Shown: positions 34,269 through 43,624, numbered from the stretch's first letter. The stretch is DNA of 64,000 bases from Allofrancisella inopinata (GCF_012222965.1 NZ_CP038241.1:310001-374000), one strand, 5' to 3'. Notes: generated from the letters alone by a model not told the origin. Program-made: numbers and translations.

Positions 34269-36560
34269 TTATATAGATACAGCATAGTCACATTCTGTGT
34301 TTGGGCATGCTTTTTGTTCACCATCTTTCTTTGTGATTTTATGCAAAAGTATAGGTGAATTACATTTAGGGCAAGGCTCTTTAATCGGAGGGTACCAATA
34401 TGCATTTTTACACTTTGGAAACCCTGAACAAGCATAAAACACTTTTCCTTTACGAGATTTCTTTTCAACTATATGATTTTGATTACATTTAGGGCAAACT
34501 ACACCAGTATCTTTAGGCTTCTCAAGTGGTTCCATATGTTTACAAGTCGGATAGTTAGAACAACCAATAAACTTTCCATATCGACCTTGTTTTATATGTA
34601 AATCAGAGTCACACTTAGGGCATTTTCTATCTTCGATGACGGTAGGTTCTTCTTTTTCTTTTAGTTCTTCACCTACACCGACTATTTGTCTTGTATAAGT
34701 ACATTTAGGATAATTTGTACAACCAATAAAGCGACCATTTCTACCTAAACGTAATGATAGTTTACTGCCACATTCTGGACAGTCTTCATCAATTACTTCT
34801 TGAACAACATCTTTACGAGATACCTCTTCAGAGATTTTATTTATTCTTTCTATAAAAGGCTGCCAGAAATTATTCAAAACACTCAAATAATCATTTTTAT
34901 GATTAGCAATTTCATCTAGCTCTTCTTCAAGCCCTGCGGTATAGGAGTATTCTACATATTTTTTAAAATACTCTGTTAAAAACTTATTTACAACTCTGCC
35001 TTTATCTGTAGGAATAAACCTTTTTTTCTCAATTTCAACATAATCTCTTTGCTGAAGTGTGGATATGATGCTGGCATAAGTAGAAGGTCGCCCAATACCA
35101 TATTTCTCAAGAGCTTTGACTAAAGAGGCTTCTGTAAATCTTGGGGGAGGTTCTGTCGAGTGGGCTTTACTTATAATATCGTTAAGTTTGACCTTTTCAC
35201 CTTTTTCAAATTTTGGTAAAGTTTGCTGGCTTTCAGAATCATCTTGTTCATCTTCATCTTTTTCAACGTTATATAAGCTTAAAAAACCAGCATCAACTAT
35301 AACTGTACCAGTAGTTCTAAATTTGTGTTTATTATTTTCTGTAATCAAATCAACAGAAGTGCTGTTTAAAGTAGCATGCTTCATTTGGCAAGCTATTGTT
35401 CTGTTATAAATTAAACTATATAGTTTAAACTCATCTTGTGTTAGATATTGTTTGATAGATTCTGGAGTTCTACTTGCTGCTGTTACTCGTATAGCTTCAT
35501 GTGCTTCTTGAGCATTTTGGGATTTTTTGCTAAACACACGAGGTTTGCTTGGCAGCATGCCTTTTTGATATTTTGACTCTATGAAGTTTCTTATGTCATT
35601 TAAGGCATCATTAGATAAATTTGTAGAATCAGTTCTCATATATGAAATAAGACCAACTGACTCACCATCACCAAGGTCTATACCTTCATAGAGTTTTTGT
35701 GCAACAGACATGGTTTTTTTAGCAGTAAATCCTAATTTTTTAGCTGCCTCTTGCTGTAAAGTTGAAGTTATAAAAGGAGGATATGGATTTCTTCTTAGTG
35801 TTTTCTCTGTTATTTCATCAACTATAAGATATCCATTAGCATCACTAAGAATTATTTTTTTAGCTGCTAGAGCTGTTTCTTCATTGGTAAAGCTAAATTG
35901 CTCTATTTTGGTTTTGTTAAATTCTGTTAGATTTGCGAGTATTTGCTTTTGTTTAAAAGTATCTGCAGTAAGACTCCAATAGTCTTTTTTGATAAAATTT
36001 TCACGTTCAATTTCACGTTCTACTATCATTCGTAAGGCAGGACTTTGCACTCTTCCAGCAGATAACCCGCTTGTAATCTTACGCCATAGCAGAGGAGATA
36101 GGTTAAAACCAACTAGAAAATCTAAAGCTTGACGAGCTTTTTGAGCATTCACAAGATCCATAGAAATTTCTTTAGGGTTAGCTATTGCATTAGATACGGC
36201 TGTTTTAGTAATTTCATTAAAGCTAATTCTATAAACATTTTTACCTTTTAGGAGTTTAGCATTTTTAAGAATTTCTTGAACATGCCATGATATAGCTTCT
36301 CCTTCTCTATCTGGATCAGTAGCAAGATATATATTCTCAGCTTCTTGAGCAGATTTTTTTATAGCTTCAATATGCTTTTTACTTTTATCGTTAATAACAT
36401 ACTTAATTTTGAAGTTATCATTTACATCTATCGAAGTATCTTTTGAAGGGATCTCTCTTACATGCCCAAACGAGGCTAAGATATCAAAATCTTTTCCTAA
36501 GTATTTTTTGATAGTTTTAGTTTTTGCTGGTGATTCTACGACCACTAAATTTTTTGCCAT
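34269..36560 (-). CDS. topA: DNA topoisomerase I
   Basis: 763 residues. It relaxes negative supercoils by single-strand passage. The Toprim domain starts MAKNLVVVESPAKTKTIKKYLG, with the metal site TDPDREGEAI (81-90). The catalytic Tyr307 is in GLISYMRTDSTN. The C-terminus carries four Cys4 zinc-ribbon units (for example CPECGSKL to CTNYPKC, CPKCDSDL to CSNYPTC), as in gammaproteobacterial TopA. It is divergent from parA, with a 203-base gap. The accessory lasso block ends immediately downstream of this gene. Confidence 0.97.
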   Translation of the reverse strand: MAKNLVVVESPAKTKTIKKYLGKDFDILASFGHVREIPSKDTSIDVNDNFKIKYVINDKSKKHIEAIKKSAQEAENIYLATDPDREGEAISWHVQEILKNAKLLKGKNVYRISFNEITKTAVSNAIANPKEISMDLVNAQKARQALDFLVGFNLSPLLWRKITSGLSAGRVQSPALRMIVEREIERENFIKKDYWSLTADTFKQKQILANLTEFNKTKIEQFSFTNEETALAAKKIILSDANGYLIVDEITEKTLRRNPYPPFITSTLQQEAAKKLGFTAKKTMSVAQKLYEGIDLGDGESVGLISYMRTDSTNLSNDALNDIRNFIESKYQKGMLPSKPRVFSKKSQNAQEAHEAIRVTAASRTPESIKQYLTQDEFKLYSLIYNRTIACQMKHATLNSTSVDLITENNKHKFRTTGTVIVDAGFLSLYNVEKDEDEQDDSESQQTLPKFEKGEKVKLNDIISKAHSTEPPPRFTEASLVKALEKYGIGRPSTYASIISTLQQRDYVEIEKKRFIPTDKGRVVNKFLTEYFKKYVEYSYTAGLEEELDEIANHKNDYLSVLNNFWQPFIERINKISEEVSRKDVVQEVIDEDCPECGSKLSLRLGRNGRFIGCTNYPKCTYTRQIVGVGEELKEKEEPTVIEDRKCPKCDSDLHIKQGRYGKFIGCSNYPTCKHMEPLEKPKDTGVVCPKCNQNHIVEKKSRKGKVFYACSGFPKCKNAYWYPPIKEPCPKCNSPILLHKITKKDGEQKACPNTECDYAVSI

Positions 36561-36677
36561 TTTTTACCTTTTTCTAATTTTTTTCTAAAAAAGAGTTTTA
36601 TTTATGCTTTGTAGTTGCATTATAAAATATAAGAAAAGCAGATGCTTATCAATAGTTAATATCATAAAAGTTAGTTT

Positions 36678-36703
36678 TATAGTCAATAAATATAGACTAT
36701 AAT
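36678..36703. promoter_or_regulatory. Palindrome overlapping a -10 box upstream of parA
   Basis: TATAGTC (36678-36684) and GACTATA (36695-36701) form a 7-base inverted repeat with a 10-base spacer. The right arm overlaps TATAAT (36698-36703), a plausible -10 box for the parAB operon 61 bases upstream of its start. An operator for autoregulation is possible; no -35 consensus supports the promoter strongly. Confidence 0.4.
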
Positions 36704-36763
36704 TCTGTAAGTATTTTTTTAATTATTAATAAGCTAAGCTATATAGTTTAAGGTTTCGATTAG

Positions 36764-37402
36764 ATGAAAGCAGCTAAAGTAATTTCATTACTCCAGCAAA
36801 AAGGAGGTTCTGGGAAAACCACTACCGCAATCAATATAGCGTGTGGTTTAAAAGAGTTGGGTTTTAAAGTTGCCATAGTAGACATGGATAAAGATAAACC
36901 AGATGCATACATGTGGATGACAAAAAACAATGAAAACAATGATTTTGTTTACAACTTAGATGAGAAAAATGTTCGTGAAAAGGTCCTAGAATTAAAATCC
37001 TCCGTAGATTTTATAGTTATTGATACTCCTCCAAATTTCCAAACAGCTGCATTAAAGTCAGCTTTGTTGTCAGATTTGGTTGTGATTCCATGTTCACCAA
37101 GCGGTATGGATCTTTCTGGATTGGTAGAAGCAAAAGATTTAGCTTTAACAGCAAATAAACCATATAAGTTTTTTGCAAATAGAGTACAAATGCAATCGAA
37201 TATGTCAAAAAGTTTAATAGAATTTTTTGAAGAGGATGGACATTTTTTTGAAGCTTTCGTTTCCCAAAGTGTTAAGTTTATCGAAGCAGAAGCAGAAGGT
37301 GTGTATATAGGTGACTATGCAAATGGTAGTAAAGTTCATCTTCAAGTTAAAAAGCTTGCTAGAGAAGTAGAGGAGTTTTTTGGAGAGGGTATAAATGGCT
37401 AA
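36764..37402 (+). CDS. parA: ParA-family chromosome-partitioning ATPase
   Basis: 212 residues, at the short end of the family and lacking an N-terminal DNA-binding extension. The deviant Walker A is QQKGGSGKTTTAINIA (14-29), with DMDKDKPDA and the Walker B-like VIDTPPN following. ParA binds DNA non-specifically in its ATP form and moves ParB-bound cargo. Its end overlaps parB by 8 bases, indicating a coupled parAB pair. The short form could also belong to a cargo-positioning ATPase, but the adjacent ParB supports partitioning. Confidence 0.9.
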   Translation: MKAAKVISLLQQKGGSGKTTTAINIACGLKELGFKVAIVDMDKDKPDAYMWMTKNNENNDFVYNLDEKNVREKVLELKSSVDFIVIDTPPNFQTAALKSALLSDLVVIPCSPSGMDLSGLVEAKDLALTANKPYKFFANRVQMQSNMSKSLIEFFEEDGHFFEAFVSQSVKFIEAEAEGVYIGDYANGSKVHLQVKKLAREVEEFFGEGING

Positions 37403-38309
37403 AAAAGTATCTCTAGCTAATCGTAAAATTAACCAAAAAATTAATGACCCAGTAAGCCAAGAGAAAAAAGATATTCTAAGAGCTATGCAGCTACAGGAAT
37501 TAAGTGAGCAAGCAAGCAAAGTAGGTAGACTTTTTGAACTACCTCTTAGTATTATACAACCTGATAGAAATCAGCCACGTAAAACGTTTAAAAACATAGA
37601 ATCTTTAGCAGATAGTATTAGAGAAAATGGTGTGATTCAACCAATTATAGTTACACCTAAAAATATTGATGGTACTCACCATATAATTGCAGGTGAAAGA
37701 AGGTATCTAGCAAGTATACAAGCAGAGCGTAGTACGATACCATGTATTGTTAGAGAAGAAGAGTCTGATGCAAGTATACTATTGTTACAACTTCTAGAGA
37801 ATGATCAACGTGAGAATGTTTCCCCATTTGAAGAAGCCGACGCATTAAGACAACTGATTGAAGTTAAAAAACTAAAAAAAGCTGATATAGCAAAAATACT
37901 TGGACGAGATGCAAGCTGGATTTCTATGCGTTTGAAAATATCTGATGCAGATGAGGCTATTCGCGAATTAGCCCAAAAGGGTATCATAGAAGATGTACGC
38001 ACTTTATATGAGCTAAAAAAGTTTGCTGAAGAAATTCCAGAAGGTGCTAGCGAATTTGTTAAAAAAGCCTTGGATAACAAAATTTCAGGATCCTTTAGAT
38101 CAGCTATAACACGTTATAGAGAAAACTGGAAAAGAAAAACTCAAATTTTAGATAGTGCAAAACTAGATGTGATAAATGTAAAAGAAGTATCTAAAGAAGG
38201 TAAGCTTCTAAAAATAAAAGGCTCTCGTTCAGGATTAAAAGCACATACTTATACTTTTGAGATAACAGAAGAATTTAAAAAAATACTATTTGAAGCACTT
38301 GTAAAATAA
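37395..38309 (+). CDS. parB: ParB-family chromosome-partitioning protein
   Basis: 304 residues. The N-terminal ParB/Srx nuclease-like domain has PLSIIQPDRNQPRKTF (about 50-65), AGERRYLAS (about 101-109) and LLQLLENDQRENVSPFEEADAL (about 130-151, two runs under 20), followed by a helix-turn-helix (KADIAKILGRDASWISMRL). The C-terminal part is a probable dimerisation region. ParB binds parS sites and loads condensin. No parS consensus was found nearby. It overlaps parA by 8 bases. Confidence 0.92.
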   Translation: MAKKVSLANRKINQKINDPVSQEKKDILRAMQLQELSEQASKVGRLFELPLSIIQPDRNQPRKTFKNIESLADSIRENGVIQPIIVTPKNIDGTHHIIAGERRYLASIQAERSTIPCIVREEESDASILLLQLLENDQRENVSPFEEADALRQLIEVKKLKKADIAKILGRDASWISMRLKISDADEAIRELAQKGIIEDVRTLYELKKFAEEIPEGASEFVKKALDNKISGSFRSAITRYRENWKRKTQILDSAKLDVINVKEVSKEGKLLKIKGSRSGLKAHTYTFEITEEFKKILFEALVK

Positions 38310-38314
38310 GATTT

Positions 38315-39022
38315 ATGAAGATAGCTATATTACAAACAGATCATATTCCAGAGCATCGACGTGAAATGGCTGGAGGTAATTATCCAGAGATGTTTGCAAA
38401 TTTATTTTTTAAATTGTCATTGATTGTGGATTTTGATATTTTTGATGTGACAGAGCAAGATTATCCATCAGATTATGATATATATGATGGTTTTATAATA
38501 ACAGGTAGTAAAGCCACTGCATTTGATAACTTACCATGGATATCTAAGCTTAAATCAACTATAGTTGAGTTGTATAATAGTAGTAAAAAAATAATAGGAG
38601 TCTGCTTTGGTCATCAGATTTTAGCACAAGCTTTAGGAGGCAGAGTTGAGCGAGCTACTAAAGGTTTCTCTGTTGGAATAAAAAATGTGAAGATTTTAAC
38701 AAAAAAATCTTGGATGGAGCCATTTCATCATTATTTGAGCTTATTGTTTTATCATCAAGATATGATAGTTGAGCTCCCTACAGGGGCTGAGCTTATAGGA
38801 ACTAGTGATTATTGTCAGATCCAGATGTTTTGTATTAGTAATCAAATATTTGGTATACAAGCTCATCCAGAGATGTTAAAAACACATAATTACGCTTTGA
38901 TAAAAGAGTATCAAGATGAGATAAAAAACGAATTTCAGCATGCTTTAGAAAGTTTGAGAATAAGAGATAATAGTTTAGTGATAGGCCATTGGATGGCAAA
39001 TTTTTTTGAATTTAAGGATTAA
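38315..39022 (+). CDS. Class I glutamine amidotransferase-like protein
   Basis: 235 residues. The triad is visible: nucleophile Cys97 in GVCFGHQILAQALGG and the His-x-Glu pair in FGIQAHPEML (about 182-191). It is a stand-alone domain like the GMP-synthase-related amidotransferases (YfeJ/GuaA-like), which release ammonia from glutamine or act as gamma-glutamyl peptidases. It starts 5 bases after parB and its stop overlaps the next start, so it may be co-transcribed with parAB. The acceptor substrate is unknown. Confidence 0.88.
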   Translation: MKIAILQTDHIPEHRREMAGGNYPEMFANLFFKLSLIVDFDIFDVTEQDYPSDYDIYDGFIITGSKATAFDNLPWISKLKSTIVELYNSSKKIIGVCFGHQILAQALGGRVERATKGFSVGIKNVKILTKKSWMEPFHHYLSLLFYHQDMIVELPTGAELIGTSDYCQIQMFCISNQIFGIQAHPEMLKTHNYALIKEYQDEIKNEFQHALESLRIRDNSLVIGHWMANFFEFKD

Positions 39023-39903
39023 TGATGCAGATTAAACGTTTAGTTGTATTTGGTGATAGTTTATTAGATGCAGGGAATATTATAAAAACGCTAGATGTGC
39101 CAGGGGAGCCGTATTATCAAGGTAGATTCTCTAACGGTATAGTATCTACAGAATATTTAGCTCAGTATATCGCTAAAGATCAAAACATAGAGACTATTGA
39201 GCATAAAAGTTATGCTATTGGTGGAGCTTTAACTCATGGTAATAATCCTTCATCTTTACTGAGGTATCATTCTTTTGCTGTCTCACAACAGGTAATAAGA
39301 TTTGAAAATGAAGAAGGGAGATTTTCTAAAGATGATCTTGTGATCATAAATGGTGGAGCTAATAATTTTATGTTTACCATTTACAATGAAATACCTTATA
39401 TAAATATTATGGCTAAACTCAGAGTTGCCAGAGATCTTAAAAAAATAATCACAAAAACTATTAAGATGGGCGCTAGTAATATTATAGTTTGGAATATTCC
39501 TGATGTGACTAAAGCACCTGCGTATAAAGACTATTTGTCTAATTGGGTTGGTAAGTTTTTTAGATCATATTTGCAACTAAATATTAATTTACAAAATAAC
39601 CTGCTTAAAAGTCGTGTAAATGATTTGCAACTTTTATTCCCTAAAGTAAATATAAAGCTCTTTGATTTTTATGCTTTACTGAATGATTGTTTCAATAATC
39701 CTACTGATTATGGTTTTGAAAATGTTACAGATATTTGTGTAGACAGCTATGGAGGAGCAGATTCTCTTGGCAATATTCAATATGAGATAGAGTTAGTAAA
39801 TGACCCGGATAAATTTTTATGTTGGGATTATTGTCATCCTACAACAAAAGGTCATGAAGTAATAGCTAAGAGAATGTTTGAACTTTTAAAGCATAATATT
39901 TAA
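39022..39903 (+). CDS. GDSL/SGNH-family lipase or acylhydrolase
   Basis: 293 residues. The serine motif [10 protein letters not shown] is at 11-20 (nucleophile Ser13), with GGANNFMF as the block III Asn and Asp269-x-x-His272 in [12 protein letters not shown] completing the triad. This matches the phospholipase/lecithinase-type SGNH enzymes found in several intracellular gammaproteobacteria. No signal peptide is evident. It begins inside the stop codon of the previous gene (TAATG). The 3' end overlaps rlmE, which is convergent, by 4 bases. Confidence 0.88.
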   Translation: MMQIKRLVVFGDSLLDAGNIIKTLDVPGEPYYQGRFSNGIVSTEYLAQYIAKDQNIETIEHKSYAIGGALTHGNNPSSLLRYHSFAVSQQVIRFENEEGRFSKDDLVIINGGANNFMFTIYNEIPYINIMAKLRVARDLKKIITKTIKMGASNIIVWNIPDVTKAPAYKDYLSNWVGKFFRSYLQLNINLQNNLLKSRVNDLQLLFPKVNIKLFDFYALLNDCFNNPTDYGFENVTDICVDSYGGADSLGNIQYEIELVNDPDKFLCWDYCHPTTKGHEVIAKRMFELLKHNI

Positions 39904-40520
39904 CCTTTAAATCCTAGAGCAATAATATAAAACTCTCTAGATCTAGATCGTGACGATTTAGGCTTAAATTGAGTAACTTTGGTAAAGTGGTTTTTAACTT
40001 GCTTTATATATTTATCAGCTCCTTCACCTTGAAAAATTTTAGCTACGAAACCTCCACTTTTTTTAAGATTGTTTATTGCAAAATCTAGAGCTAGTTCTAA
40101 TAAGAATATAGATTTAGCTTGATCAGAAGTTTTATTACCACTTATATTTGGAGACATATCGGAAACTATACAGTCTATTTTATTTTGACCAACTAGGTTA
40201 TTTAGTTTCTCATAAGTTTCATCACTTGTAAAATCGCCTTGAATAAAATCCACGCCTGGGATAGGTACCATTTCAAGTAAGTCAAGAGCAATGAGTTTTC
40301 CATTAGAACCAATATATTTGATTATCTGCTCAGACCAACCACCTGGAGCAGCGCCTAGGTCTATAACAAACATATTTTGTTTAAATATTTTGTATTTTTC
40401 TTGAATCTCAATTATTTTAAAGCTTGCTCTACTACGATAGCCTAGTTTATTTGCCTGAATAACATAGTAATCTGAGTTGTGCTCTTGTACCCAGCGTTTA
40501 CTACTAGCTGTTTTAACCAT
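39900..40520 (-). CDS. rlmE: 23S rRNA 2'-O-ribose U2552 methyltransferase
   Basis: 206 residues, normal length. RlmE (FtsJ/RrmJ) methylates U2552 of 23S rRNA late in 50S assembly. The SAM-binding motif [14 protein letters not shown] (about 53-66) is followed by the catalytic Lys-Asp-Lys-Glu set, including [14 protein letters not shown] (about 116-129) and [12 protein letters not shown] (about 155-166). The N-terminus [13 protein letters not shown] is typical. Transcribed alone on the minus strand. Confidence 0.96.
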   Translation of the reverse strand: MVKTASSKRWVQEHNSDYYVIQANKLGYRSRASFKIIEIQEKYKIFKQNMFVIDLGAAPGGWSEQIIKYIGSNGKLIALDLLEMVPIPGVDFIQGDFTSDETYEKLNNLVGQNKIDCIVSDMSPNISGNKTSDQAKSIFLLELALDFAINNLKKSGGFVAKIFQGEGADKYIKQVKNHFTKVTQFKPKSSRSRSREFYIIALGFKG

Positions 40521-40667
40521 TTCTTGTATTTATTGGAAAGTTTGTTATATTGTATGAATATTTAAATCTTAAATAAAGTCTAATCCCTGTTTTAAGGTTG
40601 ATATAAATTTATAAACTTAAGTCTTTTGGATATAATGGTTATATATTGAATGTTTATAGGTTTATAA

Positions 40668-41135
40668 ATGTTAAGGAAAATGTTTCTTATAGGATTAGGG
40701 GTTTTAGCTATTAGTTCTTGTACAGTTAGAGAGGATATTCAAGATAATATAGATCATTATAATAGATTAACTAGAGACCAAAATGTTAAGGAAATTAGTT
40801 TTGCTAAATATACAAATACAGTTGAGGGAATGCGATTTTTAGTTGCAAATCACCCAGATCAAGTAATTTTCTTAGATGGTGAAGACTTTGACGCCAGGTA
40901 TAGTAAATTGGTAGGTTACCTTAAGCATGAAGGATACACTATAGTAGTCGATGAAAAATTACCAGCAGTAGCTACAATTATAGCAGAGGTTAATAAGCCT
41001 ATGCCAGATGTTTATTATGTTGGTATTTTAATGGAACAGAATTCTCGAGCTAAGCAAACTAAATACAGTATAGTTTACGGAGATAATAATTTCTTAGCTC
41101 GTAAATTTTATAATGATTATAAAAAAACACTGTAA
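40668..41135 (+). CDS. Small putative lipoprotein of unknown function
   Basis: 155 residues. The signal peptide MLRKMFLIGLGVLAISSC ends in a lipobox with Cys18. The mature part is alpha/beta in character (DQVIFLDGEDFDARYSKLV, VYYVGILME) and recalls periplasmic domains of conjugal or secretion lipoproteins, but I do not recognise a family with confidence. The start at 40668 has TAGGT eight bases upstream; an ATG at 40680 is also possible. Divergent from rlmE. Confidence 0.7.
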   Translation: MLRKMFLIGLGVLAISSCTVREDIQDNIDHYNRLTRDQNVKEISFAKYTNTVEGMRFLVANHPDQVIFLDGEDFDARYSKLVGYLKHEGYTIVVDEKLPAVATIIAEVNKPMPDVYYVGILMEQNSRAKQTKYSIVYGDNNFLARKFYNDYKKTL

Positions 41136-41225
41136 AGTAAAAGTTTGTAATTCTTAAACTAGCTTTAAGTAAATTTTGGATTTTAATCCTTGAGCGTGGT
41201 TTGTGCACATCTCTAGAGACATGAC

Positions 41226-41254
41226 TTGTAGATACTTAGCTTGGTTATTATAAT
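41226..41254 (+). promoter_or_regulatory. Putative promoter of the FYVE-domain gene
   Basis: TTGTAG at 41226-41231, 17-base spacer and TATAAT at 41249-41254. The -35 box matches consensus only in its first three bases. The start codon at 41273 would follow a leader of about 12 bases. Confidence 0.5.
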
Positions 41255-41272
41255 CGTAGTACCAGTAGAAGT

Positions 41273-42205
41273 ATGAATATAGGTATAAATGTGGACATAG
41301 TTGAGTATAAAAAGCTTAAACTTAAGTGTTATTTATCTCCTGAGACACTTTTTCAAAGTAGCCAAGGTTATGATAATAACTTTCGGGATTTAAATAGCTC
41401 ATATAGGAATAGTCTTAAGTGTAGTTTCCAAGGTATTTTCAGAAAGTGGAGGAGTTTTAAGGGAGACCACTATCAGGGCGATTTTGTTTGGGACGGTAGT
41501 GATAATATTACTATTGGAGATCTCTTTTTTGGCACTGGCCGCGGTGGCCATCCAAGCTTGACAGAGCAAGGTGTAACTAAATGTGCAGGCGTTATTGAAA
41601 AGGACACATTTTTTTTTCATAGTGGGCATTTTAAACCAAAAGCGTGCAATGTAATCCCCTTTATGTTCAAATTTATTGATAATTCACTATATAATTGTAA
41701 ATCAGAAGAGGAAAAACAAGAGTGGTTGACCCACTTATGTGAAAAAATGATAATAAGACTCTATTACGATGATAGTGGAGATACAATGGATACTAATTTT
41801 GCTAATTTATGTGAGGATTTTCTAAATGGTAAGTACACATTTAAGAAACCATCACCTATAACAAGAAATTTAATTCATGAAGAGCAAAACTGGCAACTTA
41901 ATAATAACTATAGTGTGAGACCGCCATCTATAACAAAAACCATGATTAGAGAAGGCTATAAATGGCAACCTGATAGTAGTAGTAACAACTGTAGTGCGTG
42001 TAATCAAGTGATTAAGGGATCGTTTTTTAGCACAAATAAACATCATTGTCGTTCATGTGGGCATATTATTTGTGGTAATTGTTACATAATTACTAAAATA
42101 GATAACCCGTTAAGTGGCAAGGGTATGAAAATCAAGCAAGGATTATATAAGACGAAAGTATGTACTACTTGTGTTAGTTTGCAACAGCCCCTATGTATGA
42201 ATTAG
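41273..42205 (+). CDS. FYVE-type zinc-finger protein, putative host-directed effector
   Basis: 310 residues. The C-terminus (231-300) reads as a FYVE domain: WQPD (231-234, the WxxD motif), C240xxC243, NKHHCRSCG (255-263, the basic HHCRxCG signature), C267xxC270, and KVCTTC (295-300, the RVC-like end). That gives all eight zinc ligands. FYVE domains bind phosphatidylinositol 3-phosphate on endosomes and are eukaryotic, so action on host vesicles is inferred. Two similar segments precede it (about 192-208, 216-232), sharing SIT...I.E...WQ. The N-terminal 190 residues contain FFFHSGHFKPKAC (113-125), a motif I associate loosely with proteins of amoeba-dwelling bacteria. No signal peptide. The last residues lie in a TTGCAACAG sequence that resembles a mobile-element end. 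Confidence 0.8.
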   Translation: MNIGINVDIVEYKKLKLKCYLSPETLFQSSQGYDNNFRDLNSSYRNSLKCSFQGIFRKWRSFKGDHYQGDFVWDGSDNITIGDLFFGTGRGGHPSLTEQGVTKCAGVIEKDTFFFHSGHFKPKACNVIPFMFKFIDNSLYNCKSEEEKQEWLTHLCEKMIIRLYYDDSGDTMDTNFANLCEDFLNGKYTFKKPSPITRNLIHEEQNWQLNNNYSVRPPSITKTMIREGYKWQPDSSSNNCSACNQVIKGSFFSTNKHHCRSCGHIICGNCYIITKIDNPLSGKGMKIKQGLYKTKVCTTCVSLQQPLCMN

Positions 42206-42275
42206 AAATTATAGAGCTCGTACGTAACTCACGTCTTTATCTTATTATATTTAATTATTTATAAGGTTTCTGTCA

Positions 42276-42379
42276 ATAATACTACCCACTTGTCAAAATT
42301 CCTATATAGAAAAGCGAATTTTAATTTGTATACTTATCTTTGTAAGATCAATGTAGCAAACGACAGCAGGTAGTATTAT
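42276..42379. repeat. 11-base inverted repeat ending at the start codon of the C58-like gene
   Basis: ATAATACTACC (42276-42286) is exactly complementary to GGTAGTATTAT (42369-42379), with weaker pairing beyond the inner ends. The right arm contains the only plausible ribosome-binding sequence (AGGT) and touches the ATG at 42380. Pairing across the 82-base interval in the transcript could hide the site. Alternatively these are the ends of a small inserted element. Confidence 0.7.
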
Positions 42380-43624
42380 ATGATTAACTTATATTATGAA
42401 TGGACACAAAAAGGTATATATGAAAAATTACAAAAAACAGTTGACGCATCAGGTGTTTGTCATGGCTTAGCAGCTTTACTATTTCGTTATATTAGACATT
42501 ATAAAAAATTACCTAAAAAAAGTCGTTGGGAAGAAGTTGTCGATAGCAACCAAAACTTCATCAAGGACGCGCAGAATTTTCAAAAATTTGATAAAATAAG
42601 TAATTTTTATGGCAAAATTAAAGAAACTATAACTTATGGGGAATATAATGCAGCTTCAGATTATGACCAATTTATATACTTGAGTGATTATATTTGTAAA
42701 GATAATTCTAATGATGTTTATCTAGTTTCAATATCAACTCATGTTACAGTTCTTGTGAGAATTGAAAATAAAGTTTATTATTTTGATCCAAATATAGGTC
42801 TTTTGGGATGTGAATCCTCATCCATAGCTGTTAAGCGGTTACTTCTTTTTGTGTGGACGCAAAAAGGTTATGGGATGTCAGAACATATTCTCAAAGCCAA
42901 ACTCTATTCTAAAAAAACAAAGCATTACAAGGAAAATAGTGAGAAATATCAGATTTGGAAGACTAGATATGCAGAATACACAAAAAATAGAACCGGAAAG
43001 TTAAATAAAGAAGTTCGGCTTCCTATGTTGGCTACAAAGCTAACAGTTAAGCGTTTAAATTTAGGAAGTATTGAAGCGTTAGACTCAAAAGTGAAAGTCA
43101 ATTGGCCGTTTAGCTTTACAGATGATAGAGTTGATATCGCAAAATTTAATTTATTGAAAAAACAATCATTACCTGAAGATTTAAGAAATATTAATAAAAA
43201 TACTTTTCTCAATAAACAACTAGAACACAAAGATTACGAAGCTAAATGTCATGAAGAGGATAAAAAACAAGCTTTAATGGTAAAAGCTTCATGGGGGATA
43301 CTTGGAAACGACATTGTAATTGGTTTACTAAAGGAAATGAAAGTTTATGACCAAAAAAATGAACAGCAACAGCTTGCGGAAATAAAAAATGATTATGAAG
43401 TATGTAAAAATCCTCTGTATATAGATACTAATCAACGTTTAACTGTAGCTGGACTTATTCAGTCAAAAATATATTTTGGTTGGCGTTTTAATTGTGAAAG
43501 CTGTAATCTTATTAAAGGTAAACCTAATGGAATAACAGTTGGCAGAGGCAATAACGCATTTTTTCAACCTCAACCTACTCAATGCTGTAAGGAATGTCAA
43601 ACTAGAATAGATGCTCTAATCTAG
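42380..43624 (+). CDS. C58/YopT-like cysteine protease, putative effector
   Basis: 414 residues, no signal peptide. A papain-like triad can be proposed: Cys27 in SGVCHGLAALLF, His121 in STHVTVLVRI and Asp136 in VYYFDPNIGLLG. The GxCxGL, HxVxV and YYFDPNxG pattern is that of YopT-type (C58) proteases and toxins, which cleave or modify host proteins. The remainder is helical and charged, without a recognised domain. The C-terminus has two cysteine pairs (CESC near 376-379, CCKEC near 401-405) that may bind zinc, echoing the CSAC/CRSC pairs of the FYVE protein next door. Adjacency and shared traits suggest an effector pair. Enzyme identity is inferred from motifs only. Confidence 0.65.
   Translation: MINLYYEWTQKGIYEKLQKTVDASGVCHGLAALLFRYIRHYKKLPKKSRWEEVVDSNQNFIKDAQNFQKFDKISNFYGKIKETITYGEYNAASDYDQFIYLSDYICKDNSNDVYLVSISTHVTVLVRIENKVYYFDPNIGLLGCESSSIAVKRLLLFVWTQKGYGMSEHILKAKLYSKKTKHYKENSEKYQIWKTRYAEYTKNRTGKLNKEVRLPMLATKLTVKRLNLGSIEALDSKVKVNWPFSFTDDRVDIAKFNLLKKQSLPEDLRNINKNTFLNKQLEHKDYEAKCHEEDKKQALMVKASWGILGNDIVIGLLKEMKVYDQKNEQQQLAEIKNDYEVCKNPLYIDTNQRLTVAGLIQSKIYFGWRFNCESCNLIKGKPNGITVGRGNNAFFQPQPTQCCKECQTRIDALI

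Noticed and set aside
34232-34468. Open frame overlapping the end of topA
   Set aside because: It is in a different frame of the TopA zinc-ribbon region, without a ribosome-binding site, and topA is certain.
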